Origin: VAXT01 sp963850415
Lineage (GTDB): Bacteria > Actinomycetota > Thermoleophilia > Gaiellales > Gaiellaceae
DNA length: 64,000 bases
Reading direction: 5' to 3'
NCBI GenBank assembly: GCA_963850415.1
Contig: CAWKLE010000003.1
Location: 744,001 to 808,000, forward strand
Shown: piece by piece, positions 16,840-25,324 of the stretch
Numbering within the stretch: the stretch's first letter is position 1
Layout: the number at the start of each line of letters is the position of its first letter
Made by a program: the position numbers and the translations under genes
Notes under the pieces: generated by a model
What the model was told of the DNA's origin: nothing
What the model saw: only the letters and a program-made list of their open reading frames with translations
Database searches by the model: none

Positions 16840-17189
16840 GGGGCGGGCTGCTCCTCGGCGCGGGCGTCGTGCTGCTCCTGGCAGTCGCCTGCGGTGAGGA
16901 CAAGACGCACTACTCGTACGCGAAGAGCATCGGCTGCCTGAAAGGCGTCGGCAAGACGCAGACGAGTGGGCGAGGGCAGACCGCGCTCCGGGTCACGGAC
17001 GGGACGAAGATCTACGACCTCCTGTTCCTGCCGAGCGGTGCCAGCGCCGACGCGTACACGAAGCGCTTCAAGGTTCCGAGGGGCATCCTGCAGACGAAGG
17101 GCAACGTGATCGTCTACGGGCACCAGACCGGCGTCGGGCCTGAAGTCTCCACCGACGAGATGGACACGATCGAGAAATGCCTGGCCTGA
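16836..17189 (+). CDS. Small predicted lipoprotein or secreted protein between mqnA and mqnC
   Basis: 117 aa. The N-terminus VRGGLLLGAGVVLLLAVACGED has a basic start, a hydrophobic core and a Cys at about residue 19 (AVAC), consistent with a lipoprotein signal. The mature part has two further Cys (SIGCLKGVG and EKCLA at the C-terminus) that could form a disulfide linking both ends. I recognise no family. It overlaps mqnA by 4 nt and mqnC by 13 nt, so it is certainly in the same transcript. Confidence 0.6.
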   Translation: MRGGLLLGAGVVLLLAVACGEDKTHYSYAKSIGCLKGVGKTQTSGRGQTALRVTDGTKIYDLLFLPSGASADAYTKRFKVPRGILQTKGNVIVYGHQTGVGPEVSTDEMDTIEKCLA

Positions 17190-18262
17190 CCGCGCCGATT
17201 CTCGAGAAGGCTCTCGACGGTGAGCGGATCTCCGACGCCGAGGCGCTCACGCTCCTCGAGTCGAAGGACCTGGTCTCGATCGGCAAGGCCGCAGACGACC
17301 TCCGAGCGCGCCGAACGGACGCCGGCCGGATCACGTTCATCATCGACCGCAACGTCAACTACACGAACGTCTGCGTCACCGACTGCGACTTCTGCGCGTT
17401 CTACCGCCGCCCGGGCGACCGGGCCGAGGGCTACCTGCTCCCGAAGACGGTCATCTACAAGAAGGTCGAGGAGACGCTCGCGATCGGCGGCACCGGCGTC
17501 CTCATGCAGGGCGGTCACCACCCCGATCTCGGGATCGACTACTACGAGGATCTCTTCCGGTCGCTGAAGGAGCGCTACCCGATCCACCTGCACGCGCTGT
17601 CGCCGCCCGAGATCCAGCACATCGCGCGGCGGTCGAAGCTGACCGTCCCCGCAACGCTCACGCGGCTCCGCGATGCCGGGCTCGACTCGATCCCGGGCGG
17701 AGGCGCCGAGATCCTCGTCGACCGCGTCCGCGAGATCATCGCCCCGAAGAAGACGAAGACCGCGGACTGGCTCGGCGTCATGCGCCACGCGCACCGGCTC
17801 GGCATGTCCACGACTGCGACGATGATGTACGGCCACGTCGAGACCCTCGCCGAGCGGATCGAGCACATGCGCCGGATCCGCGAGCTCCAGGACGAGACGC
17901 GCGGCTTTCGCGCGTTCATCTCGTGGACGTTCCAGCCGGAAGGCACGCGGCTGGCTCCGCTCGTGACGCACCACCCGACCTCGTTCGAGTACCTGCTCAC
18001 GCAGGCCGTGAGCCGCATCTACCTCGACAACGTCGACCACATCCAGTCCTCGTGGGTGACGCAGGGGATGAAGGTCGGGCAGGTCGCGCTCGAGTTCGGC
18101 GCCGACGACCTCGGCTCGGTGATGATCGAGGAGAACGTCGTGTCGGCCGCGGGCACGACGCACCGCGCGTCGACGGACGACTTCATCCGCGCGATCAAGG
18201 CGCTCGGGAAGACGCCCGTGCAGCGAGACACGCTGTACCGCGACGTCCGCGTCTGGAACTGA
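17177..18262 (+). CDS. mqnC: Cyclic dehypoxanthinyl futalosine synthase (radical SAM)
   Basis: Second radical-SAM step of the futalosine route, cyclising dehypoxanthine futalosine to a spiro intermediate. 361 aa. Cluster motif CVTDCDFC (about residue 66) follows ITFIIDRNVNYTNV; then FYRRPGDRAEGY and VLMQGGHHPDLGIDYYEDLF, which distinguish MqnC from MqnE. GLDSIPGGGAEILVDRVR and FQPEGTRL are also typical, and the C-terminus GKTPVQRDTLYRDVRVW mirrors MqnE. It starts at ATG 17177 inside the end of the lipoprotein gene and closes the menaquinone run. The next gene is unrelated and has its own strong Shine-Dalgarno. Confidence 0.96.
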   Translation: MPGLTAPILEKALDGERISDAEALTLLESKDLVSIGKAADDLRARRTDAGRITFIIDRNVNYTNVCVTDCDFCAFYRRPGDRAEGYLLPKTVIYKKVEETLAIGGTGVLMQGGHHPDLGIDYYEDLFRSLKERYPIHLHALSPPEIQHIARRSKLTVPATLTRLRDAGLDSIPGGGAEILVDRVREIIAPKKTKTADWLGVMRHAHRLGMSTTATMMYGHVETLAERIEHMRRIRELQDETRGFRAFISWTFQPEGTRLAPLVTHHPTSFEYLLTQAVSRIYLDNVDHIQSSWVTQGMKVGQVALEFGADDLGSVMIEENVVSAAGTTHRASTDDFIRAIKALGKTPVQRDTLYRDVRVWN

Positions 18263-18338
18263 TCCCCGGCGGGCTTTCCCAGCGTCGGCGTTGACCCCGG
18301 TCGAGATCCGGTGTCAGTATCCGGAGGGAGGGGAGGTC

Positions 18339-19986
18339 ATGCACTCGAGCGCGCGCCGGCCAGCGTTAATCACAGTCGTCGGCTGCTGCGTGGGCCTGAT
18401 CGCGGCTGCGATCCTGGCGGGCGGAGCGCGTGGGCGAACTGCGAGTGCCCCGACCACGACTACGTCCCATGAGAAACCCGACGTGGCGTTCGACGGAACG
18501 AACTACTTTGCCGTCTGGGAGGACTACCGCTCGTCGCAAAGCGACATCTACGGCGCCCGTGTGAGCTCGGCGGGGAGCGTGCTCGACCCGAGCGGGATCC
18601 AACTCACGCATGCGAGAACGTACGAGCTGTCGCCCACCGTCTCCTTCGGAACCGGCGACTACCTCGTCGCCTGGGGCGGCGCGCCCGGCCTGCGCGGCAC
18701 GCGGGTCCTGCCCGACGGCACCGTCCTCGACCCGAACGGCTTCTCGATCTCGACGGCCAACGTTCTCCCCTCGGACAGCGCCTTCGGCGGCATGTACCAC
18801 GTCGTGGTCTGGTCCAGGGACGACGGACCGACCGACTCCATCCACGCGGCGCGGGTCGACGCTGACGGCAACGTGCTCGACCCGAACAGCATCGTCCTCG
18901 CGTCCGGCCAGGGAATCCTGACCCAGGCGCCGCGCATCGCGTACGACGGCGCGAACTTCCTCGTCGTCTGGGCCGAAGCGCGAGGAGCGGAGGACGTGTT
19001 CGGAGCGAGGCTCGCGCCTGACGGCACCGTCCTCGACCCCGGCGGTTTCCAGATCACGCACGGGGTCAACGCGGAGCGGTACCCGGACGTCACGTTCGAC
19101 GGCGAGAACTACCTGGTCGCGTACAACGGGTCGGGGGGAACGACCTATGACGTGTACGGCGTCCGGGTCGACCCCGGCGGCGTGGTCCTCGATGCGGAGC
19201 CGTTCCCGATCAAGGTGGCTCCCGACGAGCAATTGCTACCGAGGGTCGGGTCGGACGGACAGCGCTCGCTCGTGCTGTGGTACGACAACCACGGAGCAGA
19301 CCTCGTCGGCAGCAGGGTGGATCGGGACGGCCTGGTGCTCGACCCCGGTGGATTCCCGATCTCGACGGCCATGTTCAGCCAGCAGAACCCGCAGGTCACG
19401 TTCGGTGGCGGGCAGTACTTCGTCGTCTGGGAGGACGATCGACTCGCCGGGCCGCCGCCTCCGCCGCCCCCGCCGCCCCCGGCTCCTGGTGTTCATTGGT
19501 TCGAGATCTTCGGCGCGCGCGTCACTTCCGATGCGGAGGTTCTCGATCCGAGCGGCATTCAGATCTCGGTCGACTCGACGCCGCCGCCACCGCCTCCCCC
19601 CGCTCCGCCGCCGCCACCAGCGCCTCCACCGCCGCCTCCACCGCCGCCTCCACCTCCCCCCACCTCCACCTCCACCTCCACCTCCACCTCCGCCTCCGCC
19701 TCCGCCCCCACCGCCGCCCCCGCCTCCTCCTCCTCCACCTCCACCTCCTCCTCCACCACCTCCGAGCCCTCCACCACCACCACAGCCGGCGCGCTGCCTG
19801 GTGCCACGGGTGATCGGCCTGAGGCTCTCCGCCGCGAAGCGGAAGCTCAGACGCGCGCGCTGCTCGGTCGGGCGGGTTCGCCGCGCGCCGTCTCGGCGGA
19901 TTGGGCGTGTGATCCGCCAGAGCCCCGCTCCTGGAGTTCGGCGACCACCCGGGGCGAAGGTGAGCCTCGTCGTCGGCCGGCGCTGA
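18339..19986 (+). CDS. Secreted repeat (propeller-like) protein with poly-Pro linker and C-terminal PASTA domain, apparent frameshift
   Basis: Starts at ATG 18339 behind GGAGGGAGGGGAGG. A signal-like N-terminus (VVGCCVGLIAAAILAGGARG) is followed by seven or eight repeats of about 45-50 residues, each with FDGxNYxVxW and YGARVxxxGxVLDPxGxxI, as in bacterial propeller-like repeats. Two proline-rich blocks follow (about residues 383-392 and from 415). The first frame then runs out as Thr/Ser-rich nonsense, while the next frame continues the proline run and encodes RCLVPRVIGLRLSAAKRKLRRARC...GAKVSLVVG, a clear PASTA domain ending at 19986. One extra C in the C6 run 19656-19661 accounts for the switch. 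Repaired length is about 548 aa. PASTA domains bind peptidoglycan or muropeptides, so the propeller is probably displayed at the wall. Confidence 0.78.
19581..19785. repeat. Proline-codon low-complexity tract (CCN repeats with C6 run)
   Basis: About 200 bp of nearly pure CCG/CCA/CCT/CCC codons, much of it CCACCT or CCGCCT hexamers, with a C6 homopolymer at 19656-19661 where the reading frame changes. Such tracts are prone both to replication slippage and to sequencing error. Confidence 0.8.
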
Positions 19987-20031
19987 GCGGGGCGCCCAGC
20001 CAGGGGTTCAGCTAGCCTCGTCGCGGGTCTG

Positions 20032-21756
20032 ATGCTGCGCAGAATCCTGATCGCCGCCCTTCTCGCGGGCGTCTTCGTGCCGACCGCCGGAGCGGGCGGC
20101 GTCTCGCTCGCGCCCGGGATCACGTACACGCGGCAGCTCGCCTTCACGCCGCACGGGCCCGAGGTCGTCCACGTCATGACCGTCCCCAAGCCGGGCGGCC
20201 TGTACGCGCTGCACCCGGTGTTGTCGAACAACGCCGTGCTCGGTCGCGAGACGGTGACCTCGATGCAGAAGCGGCTCTCGTCGACCGCCACTGTCGGTGG
20301 AGTCAACGCCGATCTCTTCACCTGGAACGACGGCCGGCCGGACGGGATGTTCATGGACTCGGGCGTGCTGACGACGCCTCCGCACCCGAGGCGCTCGACG
20401 GTCGGGGTGACGACCGACGGCCGCCTGCTCGTCGACCAGGTCGCGATGATCGCCACCTGGCAGGGCTCGAGCCAGCGTCGCCCGATGACCGGACTCAACC
20501 AGCCCGCCGGCCCCGAGGGCGTGTCGCTCTTCACGTCCGCCTGGGGCTCGTTGACCCCGCCGGCGAACGACACGGTCGAGGTCACGCTCGACTCGCTGCC
20601 CCCGGTCGCGCCGCTCACGGACCTGACCGGCACAGTGGTCGCCGCGAAGCCCGCGGGCGGTACTCCGATCCCGCCCGGCGGAGCCGTCCTCGTCGGGCGC
20701 GGGGCCTCCGCAGGACGGCTCGCCACCGAGGCGCCGGTCGGACAGCAGGTCACGGTCCGCCTCGTGCTCCGGCCCCAGTGGAACGACGTCGCCGACGCGG
20801 TCGGCGGTGGACCGTTGATCGTCCGGAATGGACGGCCGATCTTCCGGGCGGGGGAGGAGTTCACCGGCACCCAGCTCTCGCTCCGCCGCGCACGGACCGC
20901 GGTCGGCCAGCGGGCCGACGGGAAGATCGTCCTCGTCGCGGTCGACGGCGCGCTGCCCGGCTACAGCACGGGGATGACGAACTTCGAGCTCGCGCAGCAG
21001 CTCGTGCGGCTCGGAGCCGTGACCGCGAGCGCGCTCGACTCGGGCACCTCGACGACGATGGCCTTCGACGGGAAGCTGATCAACCGTCCGTCCGACCCCG
21101 GCGGCGAGCGCGGAGTCGCCGACGGCCTGTTCGTCTTCTACTACGGTGTCCAGGCCCCGGCGCCGGCGACAGACGTCCTCTCCCCGAACGGGGACGGGGT
21201 CGACGAGGCGCAGCAGCTCAGCTACAAGGTCGTGCGCCCCTCGACCGTGACCGCGAGCCTCGTCGGACCGGACGGCGTCGCCCGCCAGACGGAGACCGGC
21301 CCGAAGGCCCCGGGGACGTACACGATCGACTGGACGGGCCGCACCGCGCAGGGCGCGCCCGAGCCCGAAGGCCGCTGGCACTGGGTCGTGAACGCCGTCG
21401 ACGACCGCGGGCAGGCGTCGCGGGCGGAGCGGGTCTTCTACCTGAACAACACGCTCGGCTATCTGCGCGTGAGCCCGTCGCGCGTCGTTGTCCGTCGCCG
21501 CGGCGGAGCGCTCCGGGTCGCCTTCCGGCTTGCCCACCCGGCGACGGTCACGCTCAAGATCCGCACCGTGAGCGGCGCGACGGTGCAGACCTTGCGCCGC
21601 CGGCTCCGTGCAGGCACTGCCAGCATCCGCTGGAACGGGCGCTACGGAACCGGGATCCGCGCGTTCTCCGGCCCCTACGTGGCCAGCGTGAAAGCGACGA
21701 ACGCCTTCGGCCCGAGCCAGCTCGAGCGTCGCTTCCTGGTGCGACGCGGCCGCTGA
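20032..21756 (+). CDS. Secreted phosphodiester glycosidase (NAGPA/DUF2233 family) with C-terminal FlgD-like domain, copy 1
   Basis: 574 aa. A signal peptide (MLRRILIAALLAGVFVPTAGAGG) is followed by a NAGPA-type domain to about residue 380. It contains GGVNADLFTWNDGRPDGMFMDSG, GGGPLIVRNGRPIF, RTAVGQRADGKIVLVAVDG and ALDSGTSTTMAFDGKLINRPSD; the last two blocks are the conserved core of enzymes that uncover sugar phosphodiesters. In most members the last motif reads LDGGGSTTM, and here it is LDSGTSTTM. From about 385 the segment VLSPNGDGVDEAQQLSYKV opens a FlgD-Ig-like domain ending in RRFLVRRG. The likely substrate is a wall or capsule phosphodiester; this is inference. It is followed by a close paralogue. 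Confidence 0.85.
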   Translation: MLRRILIAALLAGVFVPTAGAGGVSLAPGITYTRQLAFTPHGPEVVHVMTVPKPGGLYALHPVLSNNAVLGRETVTSMQKRLSSTATVGGVNADLFTWNDGRPDGMFMDSGVLTTPPHPRRSTVGVTTDGRLLVDQVAMIATWQGSSQRRPMTGLNQPAGPEGVSLFTSAWGSLTPPANDTVEVTLDSLPPVAPLTDLTGTVVAAKPAGGTPIPPGGAVLVGRGASAGRLATEAPVGQQVTVRLVLRPQWNDVADAVGGGPLIVRNGRPIFRAGEEFTGTQLSLRRARTAVGQRADGKIVLVAVDGALPGYSTGMTNFELAQQLVRLGAVTASALDSGTSTTMAFDGKLINRPSDPGGERGVADGLFVFYYGVQAPAPATDVLSPNGDGVDEAQQLSYKVVRPSTVTASLVGPDGVARQTETGPKAPGTYTIDWTGRTAQGAPEPEGRWHWVVNAVDDRGQASRAERVFYLNNTLGYLRVSPSRVVVRRRGGALRVAFRLAHPATVTLKIRTVSGATVQTLRRRLRAGTASIRWNGRYGTGIRAFSGPYVASVKATNAFGPSQLERRFLVRRGR

Positions 21757-21834
21757 CAAGCCGCATCGACCTTTTTTGCAACCTGTAAAGACTTCGTTCG
21801 GCGGGGCCGTCGTGCGCTAGCGTCCCCGCCGTCC

Positions 21835-23562
21835 GTGTTGCGCAGAACAGCCATAACTGCCCTGCTCTTTGCGATATTCGCGGCGCCCGCGCACGCAGGC
21901 CGCGTCTCGCTGATGCCCGGCGTGTCGTACGAGCGCCAGCTCCAGTTCACACCGGCGGGGCCGGTCGTCGCCCACATCCTGCGCGCGCCGCGTCCCGGCG
22001 GCCTCTATGCGCTCCGCCCGCTGCTCTCGAACGACTCGCTTCTCGGAAGAGAGACCGTGACGTCCATGCAGAAGCGGGCGATGACGAATGCGAACGTCGC
22101 GGGCGTCAACGGAGACCTCTTCACGTTCGACGAGGGCCTCCCGAGCGGGATGCTGATGCAGTCCGGCGTGCTCGAGGCGCCACCGCATCCGAAGCGCTCG
22201 ACGCTCGGCATCACCGACGACGGGAGCCTGCTCATCGACCGCGTGACGATGCTGGGCCAGTGGCAGGGCTCGGGCCCGCTGAGAGCGCTCAACGGCCTCA
22301 ACCAGCGGCCCGGCGCGCAGGGGATCTCGCTCTTCACTCCCGCCTGGGGCGCGGCGACCCCGCAGGCGAGCGGCACGGTCGAGGTCGTGGTCGAGCCGTT
22401 TCCGCCCGCGGCCCCGTTCGCCGCCCTGAGCGGAACGGTGATCGAGATCAAGACCGGTGGCAGCACGCCGATTCCTCGGGACGGCGCGGTCCTGGTCGCC
22501 CGCGGCAGCGCCGCGACCCGGCTGGCCGCGGAATCCGCGGTCGGCGACCCGATGATCGTGAAGCTCGTGCTGCGACCGCAGTGGGGCGCCGTGGTCGACG
22601 CGATCGGAGGCGGTCCGCTGATCGTCCGCGACGGACAGCCAGTGTTTGCGGCGCTGGAGGACTTTGCGCCCAGCCAGATCAATCCGCGCAATCCCCGCAC
22701 GGCGGTCGGTCAGCTCGCGGACGGGCGGATCGTGATGGTCGCGGTCGACGGGAGGCAGTCGGGCTACAGCGTCGGGGTCACGACCTTCGAGCTCGCGCAG
22801 CAGCTCGTCCGCCTCGGAGCCGTGACGGGCACCGCGCTCGACTCCGGCGGCTCGACGACGATGGCCTTCAACGGGAAGCTGCTCAACCGGCCCTCCGACC
22901 CGGGAGGCGAGCGTGCGATCTCCGACAGCCTCGATGTCTTCTACTACGGCGTCGTCGTCCCGCAGGCGCCGAAGCCGGTGCTCTCGCCGAACGGCGACGG
23001 GGTCGCGGAGACGCAGACGCTGACCTACAAGCTCGTGCGGCCGGCGACCGTGACCGCGAGCCTCGTCGGCCCCGACGGCATTCCGCGCCAGACCGAGACC
23101 GGCGTTCACGACCCGGGCACCTACCGAACCTCGTGGTCGGGGCGCACTCCCGACGGAGCCGCCGAGCCGGAGGGCCGCTGGCGCTGGGTCGTGAACGCGC
23201 TCGACGACCAGGGACAGCACTCCAAGGTCGAGCGCCGCTTCTACCTGAACCGGACGCTCGGCTTCCTTCGCGTGCGGCCGACGCGCGTCGTCGTCCACCG
23301 GAACGGTGGCAAGCTCAGGGTCGGTTTCCGCCTCGCCCATCCTGCCGTCGTGACGGTCACGATCCGAAACGCGCGCGGGGGGCGGGTGAAGACGATGCGG
23401 CGCCGCCTCGGCTCCGGCCGGCGGACAATCCGCTGGAATGGGCGCTACGGGAACGGCGTCCGCGCGTTCACTGGCGCGTACGTGGCGAGCGTGCAGGCGG
23501 CCAACGCGTTCGGGCCCACGCAGCTCGAGCGGCGCTTTCTGGTGAAGAGAGCCCGGCGCTAG
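21835..23562 (+). CDS. Secreted phosphodiester glycosidase (NAGPA/DUF2233 family) with FlgD-like domain, copy 2
   Basis: 575 aa, collinear with the gene at 20032 from signal peptide (LRRTAITALLFAIFAAPAHAG) to C-terminus (LERRFLVKRARR), so this is a tandem duplication. The catalytic blocks are GGPLIVRDGQPVF, RTAVGQLADGRIVMVAVDG and ALDSGGSTTMAFNG, the last closer to the family consensus than in copy 1. SPNGDGVAETQTLTYKLVRPATVTASLVGPDG marks the same Ig-like start. Start GTG at 21835. The 78-bp spacer after copy 1 contains a T6 run (21771-21776) without a convincing hairpin. Confidence 0.86.
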   Translation: MLRRTAITALLFAIFAAPAHAGRVSLMPGVSYERQLQFTPAGPVVAHILRAPRPGGLYALRPLLSNDSLLGRETVTSMQKRAMTNANVAGVNGDLFTFDEGLPSGMLMQSGVLEAPPHPKRSTLGITDDGSLLIDRVTMLGQWQGSGPLRALNGLNQRPGAQGISLFTPAWGAATPQASGTVEVVVEPFPPAAPFAALSGTVIEIKTGGSTPIPRDGAVLVARGSAATRLAAESAVGDPMIVKLVLRPQWGAVVDAIGGGPLIVRDGQPVFAALEDFAPSQINPRNPRTAVGQLADGRIVMVAVDGRQSGYSVGVTTFELAQQLVRLGAVTGTALDSGGSTTMAFNGKLLNRPSDPGGERAISDSLDVFYYGVVVPQAPKPVLSPNGDGVAETQTLTYKLVRPATVTASLVGPDGIPRQTETGVHDPGTYRTSWSGRTPDGAAEPEGRWRWVVNALDDQGQHSKVERRFYLNRTLGFLRVRPTRVVVHRNGGKLRVGFRLAHPAVVTVTIRNARGGRVKTMRRRLGSGRRTIRWNGRYGNGVRAFTGAYVASVQAANAFGPTQLERRFLVKRARR

Positions 23563-23567
23563 CCCGC

Positions 23568-23573
23568 TAGGCT
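23568..23573 (+). promoter_or_regulatory. Putative -10 box TAGGCT (leaderless start at 23581)
   Basis: TAGGCT ends 7 nt before the GTG at 23581, in an 18-bp gap with no Shine-Dalgarno. Confidence 0.4.
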
Positions 23574-23580
23574 CCCGCCG

Positions 23581-24258
23581 GTGCTGCTGGCCTCCCTCTC
23601 CGGCTCCCTGACCACGTTCATCGGCGATCACGGCCTGTACGCCGTGTTCCTGCTGATGCTGCTCGACTCCGTGCTCCCTGCCGCGAGCGAGCTCGTGATG
23701 CTCTACGCGGGCGTCGTTGCCTCGGGCGCGCTGGCCGGGCAGCACGTCGCCCTCTTCGGGCACCGGATCGACTCGCACTTCTGGGGCTACGTCGCGATGT
23801 CGCTGGCGGGGGTCGCGGGTCAGACCGTCGGCTCGATCATCGGCTGGGCGATCGGCCTCTACGGCGGTCGGCCGCTCGTCGAACGACACGGACGCTGGCT
23901 CCACCTCGGGCCGGAGAACCTCGACCGCGCGGAACGCTGGTTCGACCGGTGGGGCGACTGGGCGGTCTTCCTCGGTCGCATGACGCCCGTCGTGCGCTCG
24001 TTCGTCTCGATCCCGGCCGGGCTCGCACGCATGCCGCTCGGCCGCTTCACGCTGTACTCGGTGCTGGGAACGATCCCGTGGTGCTTCGGAATCGCGGGCG
24101 CGGGCTGGGCGCTCGGCTCCAGCTGGGAGACGTTCCACCACGACTTCCGGTACGTCGAGGTGCTCGTCGGAGTCGGGATCCTCGCGCTCCTCGTGTGGTA
24201 TCTCCGGCGCAGGCGGGCGACTAAGATGGGCCGCCGTGCCTCAGATTCCGCTGGTTGA
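23581..24258 (+). CDS. DedA/SNARE-associated (VTT-domain) membrane protein
   Basis: 225-aa polytopic protein of the DedA family, whose members include undecaprenyl-phosphate and other lipid flippases. It shows the family's re-entrant signature: LYAVFLLMLLDSVLPAASELVMLYAG near the N-terminus, and FLGRMTPVVRSFVSIPAGLARMPLGRFTLYSVLGTIPW (about residues 135-172) with the conserved F-x-R-x-x-P-x-x-R arginines. The Glu of the first motif (ASELVM) is present. The C-terminus is basic and cytoplasmic. In this setting a lipid-carrier role in polysaccharide or wall synthesis is plausible but unproven. It overlaps the next gene by 23 nt. Confidence 0.88.
   Translation: MLLASLSGSLTTFIGDHGLYAVFLLMLLDSVLPAASELVMLYAGVVASGALAGQHVALFGHRIDSHFWGYVAMSLAGVAGQTVGSIIGWAIGLYGGRPLVERHGRWLHLGPENLDRAERWFDRWGDWAVFLGRMTPVVRSFVSIPAGLARMPLGRFTLYSVLGTIPWCFGIAGAGWALGSSWETFHHDFRYVEVLVGVGILALLVWYLRRRRATKMGRRASDSAG
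24222..24227 (+). promoter_or_regulatory. Putative -10 box TAAGAT inside the end of the DedA gene
   Basis: TAAGAT ends 8 nt before the GTG at 24236. It could give the aminotransferase-epimerase pair its own leaderless transcript. Confidence 0.35.
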
Positions 24259-25324
24259 CGTCAAGGCGCAGTACGCGCCGCTGCTGGACGAGCTGAAGGA
24301 GCGAATCGCCGACGTCCTCGACTCGGGGCGTTTCATCCTCGGCCCGAACGTGCGCTCCTTCGAGGAGGAGGCGGCCGCGTACCTCGGCGTCGAGCACGCG
24401 ATCGGCGTCGCGAACGGGACGGACGCGCTCGTGATCGCGCTCGATGCACTCGACGTCGGCCCCGGGGACGAGGTGATCTGCCCGACCTTCACGTTCTACG
24501 CGACCGCGGAATCGATCGCCCGGCGCGGGGCCAAGCCGGTGTTCGTGGACATCGACGCGCGGACGATGAACTTCGACCCGGCCGAGGTCGCTACGCGCGT
24601 GACCGAGCGGACGAAGGCGATCATCCCCGTCCACCTGTTCGGACGGCCCGCGGCGCTCGGCGAGCTGGCCGGCCTTGGGCTCCCGATCGTCGAGGACGCG
24701 GCGCAGGCCTTCGGCGCGCAGGGTGCCGGCACCACGGGCGTCATCTCGACGTACAGCTTCTTCCCGACGAAGAACCTGTTCGCGCTCGGCGACGGCGGTC
24801 TGATGACCACCCGAGACGAGGAGCTCGCAGAGCGCATCCGCCTCCTGCGCTTCCACGGCTCGAAGGCGAAGAAGGACTTCGAGCTCATCGGCTACAACTC
24901 GCGGCTCGACGAGCTGCAGGCCGCTGTGCTGCGGCTCTTCCTGCCGCACCTCGACGAGTGGAACGGACTTCGACGCCAGGCTGCGGCGCGGTACGCGGAG
25001 CTCGGCCTCGGCGAAGTGTGCGAGCTCCCTGCGGACGAGCCGGGCCACGTCTACCACGTCTACGTCGTGCGCTCGTCCGAGCGAGACCGGATCCGCGAGC
25101 ACCTCGCGGCCTCCGAGATCGCGTCGAGCACGTACTACGAGACACCGCTCCATCGCCAGCCTGCGTTGCGCCAGTTCGGCCAGGCTGACGGCGACTTCCC
25201 CGAAACCGAGCGCGCGGCTCGTGAGAATCTCGCGCTGCCGATGTGGGCCGGGATCGGCGCCGACGTGCAGGAACGCGTCGTCTCGGCCGTAAGAGAAGCT
25301 GTATCCCTGGAGGCCGTTCGATGA
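24236..25324 (+). CDS. DegT/DnrJ/EryC1/StrS-family sugar aminotransferase
   Basis: 362-aa PLP enzyme that aminates keto-sugar nucleotides. Family marks in order: IPLVDVKAQYAPLLDEL, SGRFILGPNVRSFEEEAAAYLGVEHAIGVANGTDAL, CPTFTFYATAESIARRGAKPVFVDID, IPVHLFGRP, VEDAAQAFGA (PLP-contact Asp) and STYSFFPTKNLFALGDGG with the Schiff-base Lys (about residue 178). GYNSRLDELQAAVL follows. VYHVYVVRSSERDRIREHL and TYYETPLHRQPAL complete the C-terminal domain. It reads into the CapD-type epimerase with an ATGA overlap, so the two probably act on the same UDP-sugar. Confidence 0.93.
   Translation: MPQIPLVDVKAQYAPLLDELKERIADVLDSGRFILGPNVRSFEEEAAAYLGVEHAIGVANGTDALVIALDALDVGPGDEVICPTFTFYATAESIARRGAKPVFVDIDARTMNFDPAEVATRVTERTKAIIPVHLFGRPAALGELAGLGLPIVEDAAQAFGAQGAGTTGVISTYSFFPTKNLFALGDGGLMTTRDEELAERIRLLRFHGSKAKKDFELIGYNSRLDELQAAVLRLFLPHLDEWNGLRRQAAARYAELGLGEVCELPADEPGHVYHVYVVRSSERDRIREHLAASEIASSTYYETPLHRQPALRQFGQADGDFPETERAARENLALPMWAGIGADVQERVVSAVREAVSLEAVR

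Noticed and set aside
19236..20870. Long Gly-rich open frame on the minus strand
   Set aside because: It is the complement of the proline-codon tract and of the glycosidase gene, with no protein-like features at either end.
21771..21776. T6 run between the two glycosidase genes as a terminator
   Set aside because: No stable GC-rich stem directly precedes it.
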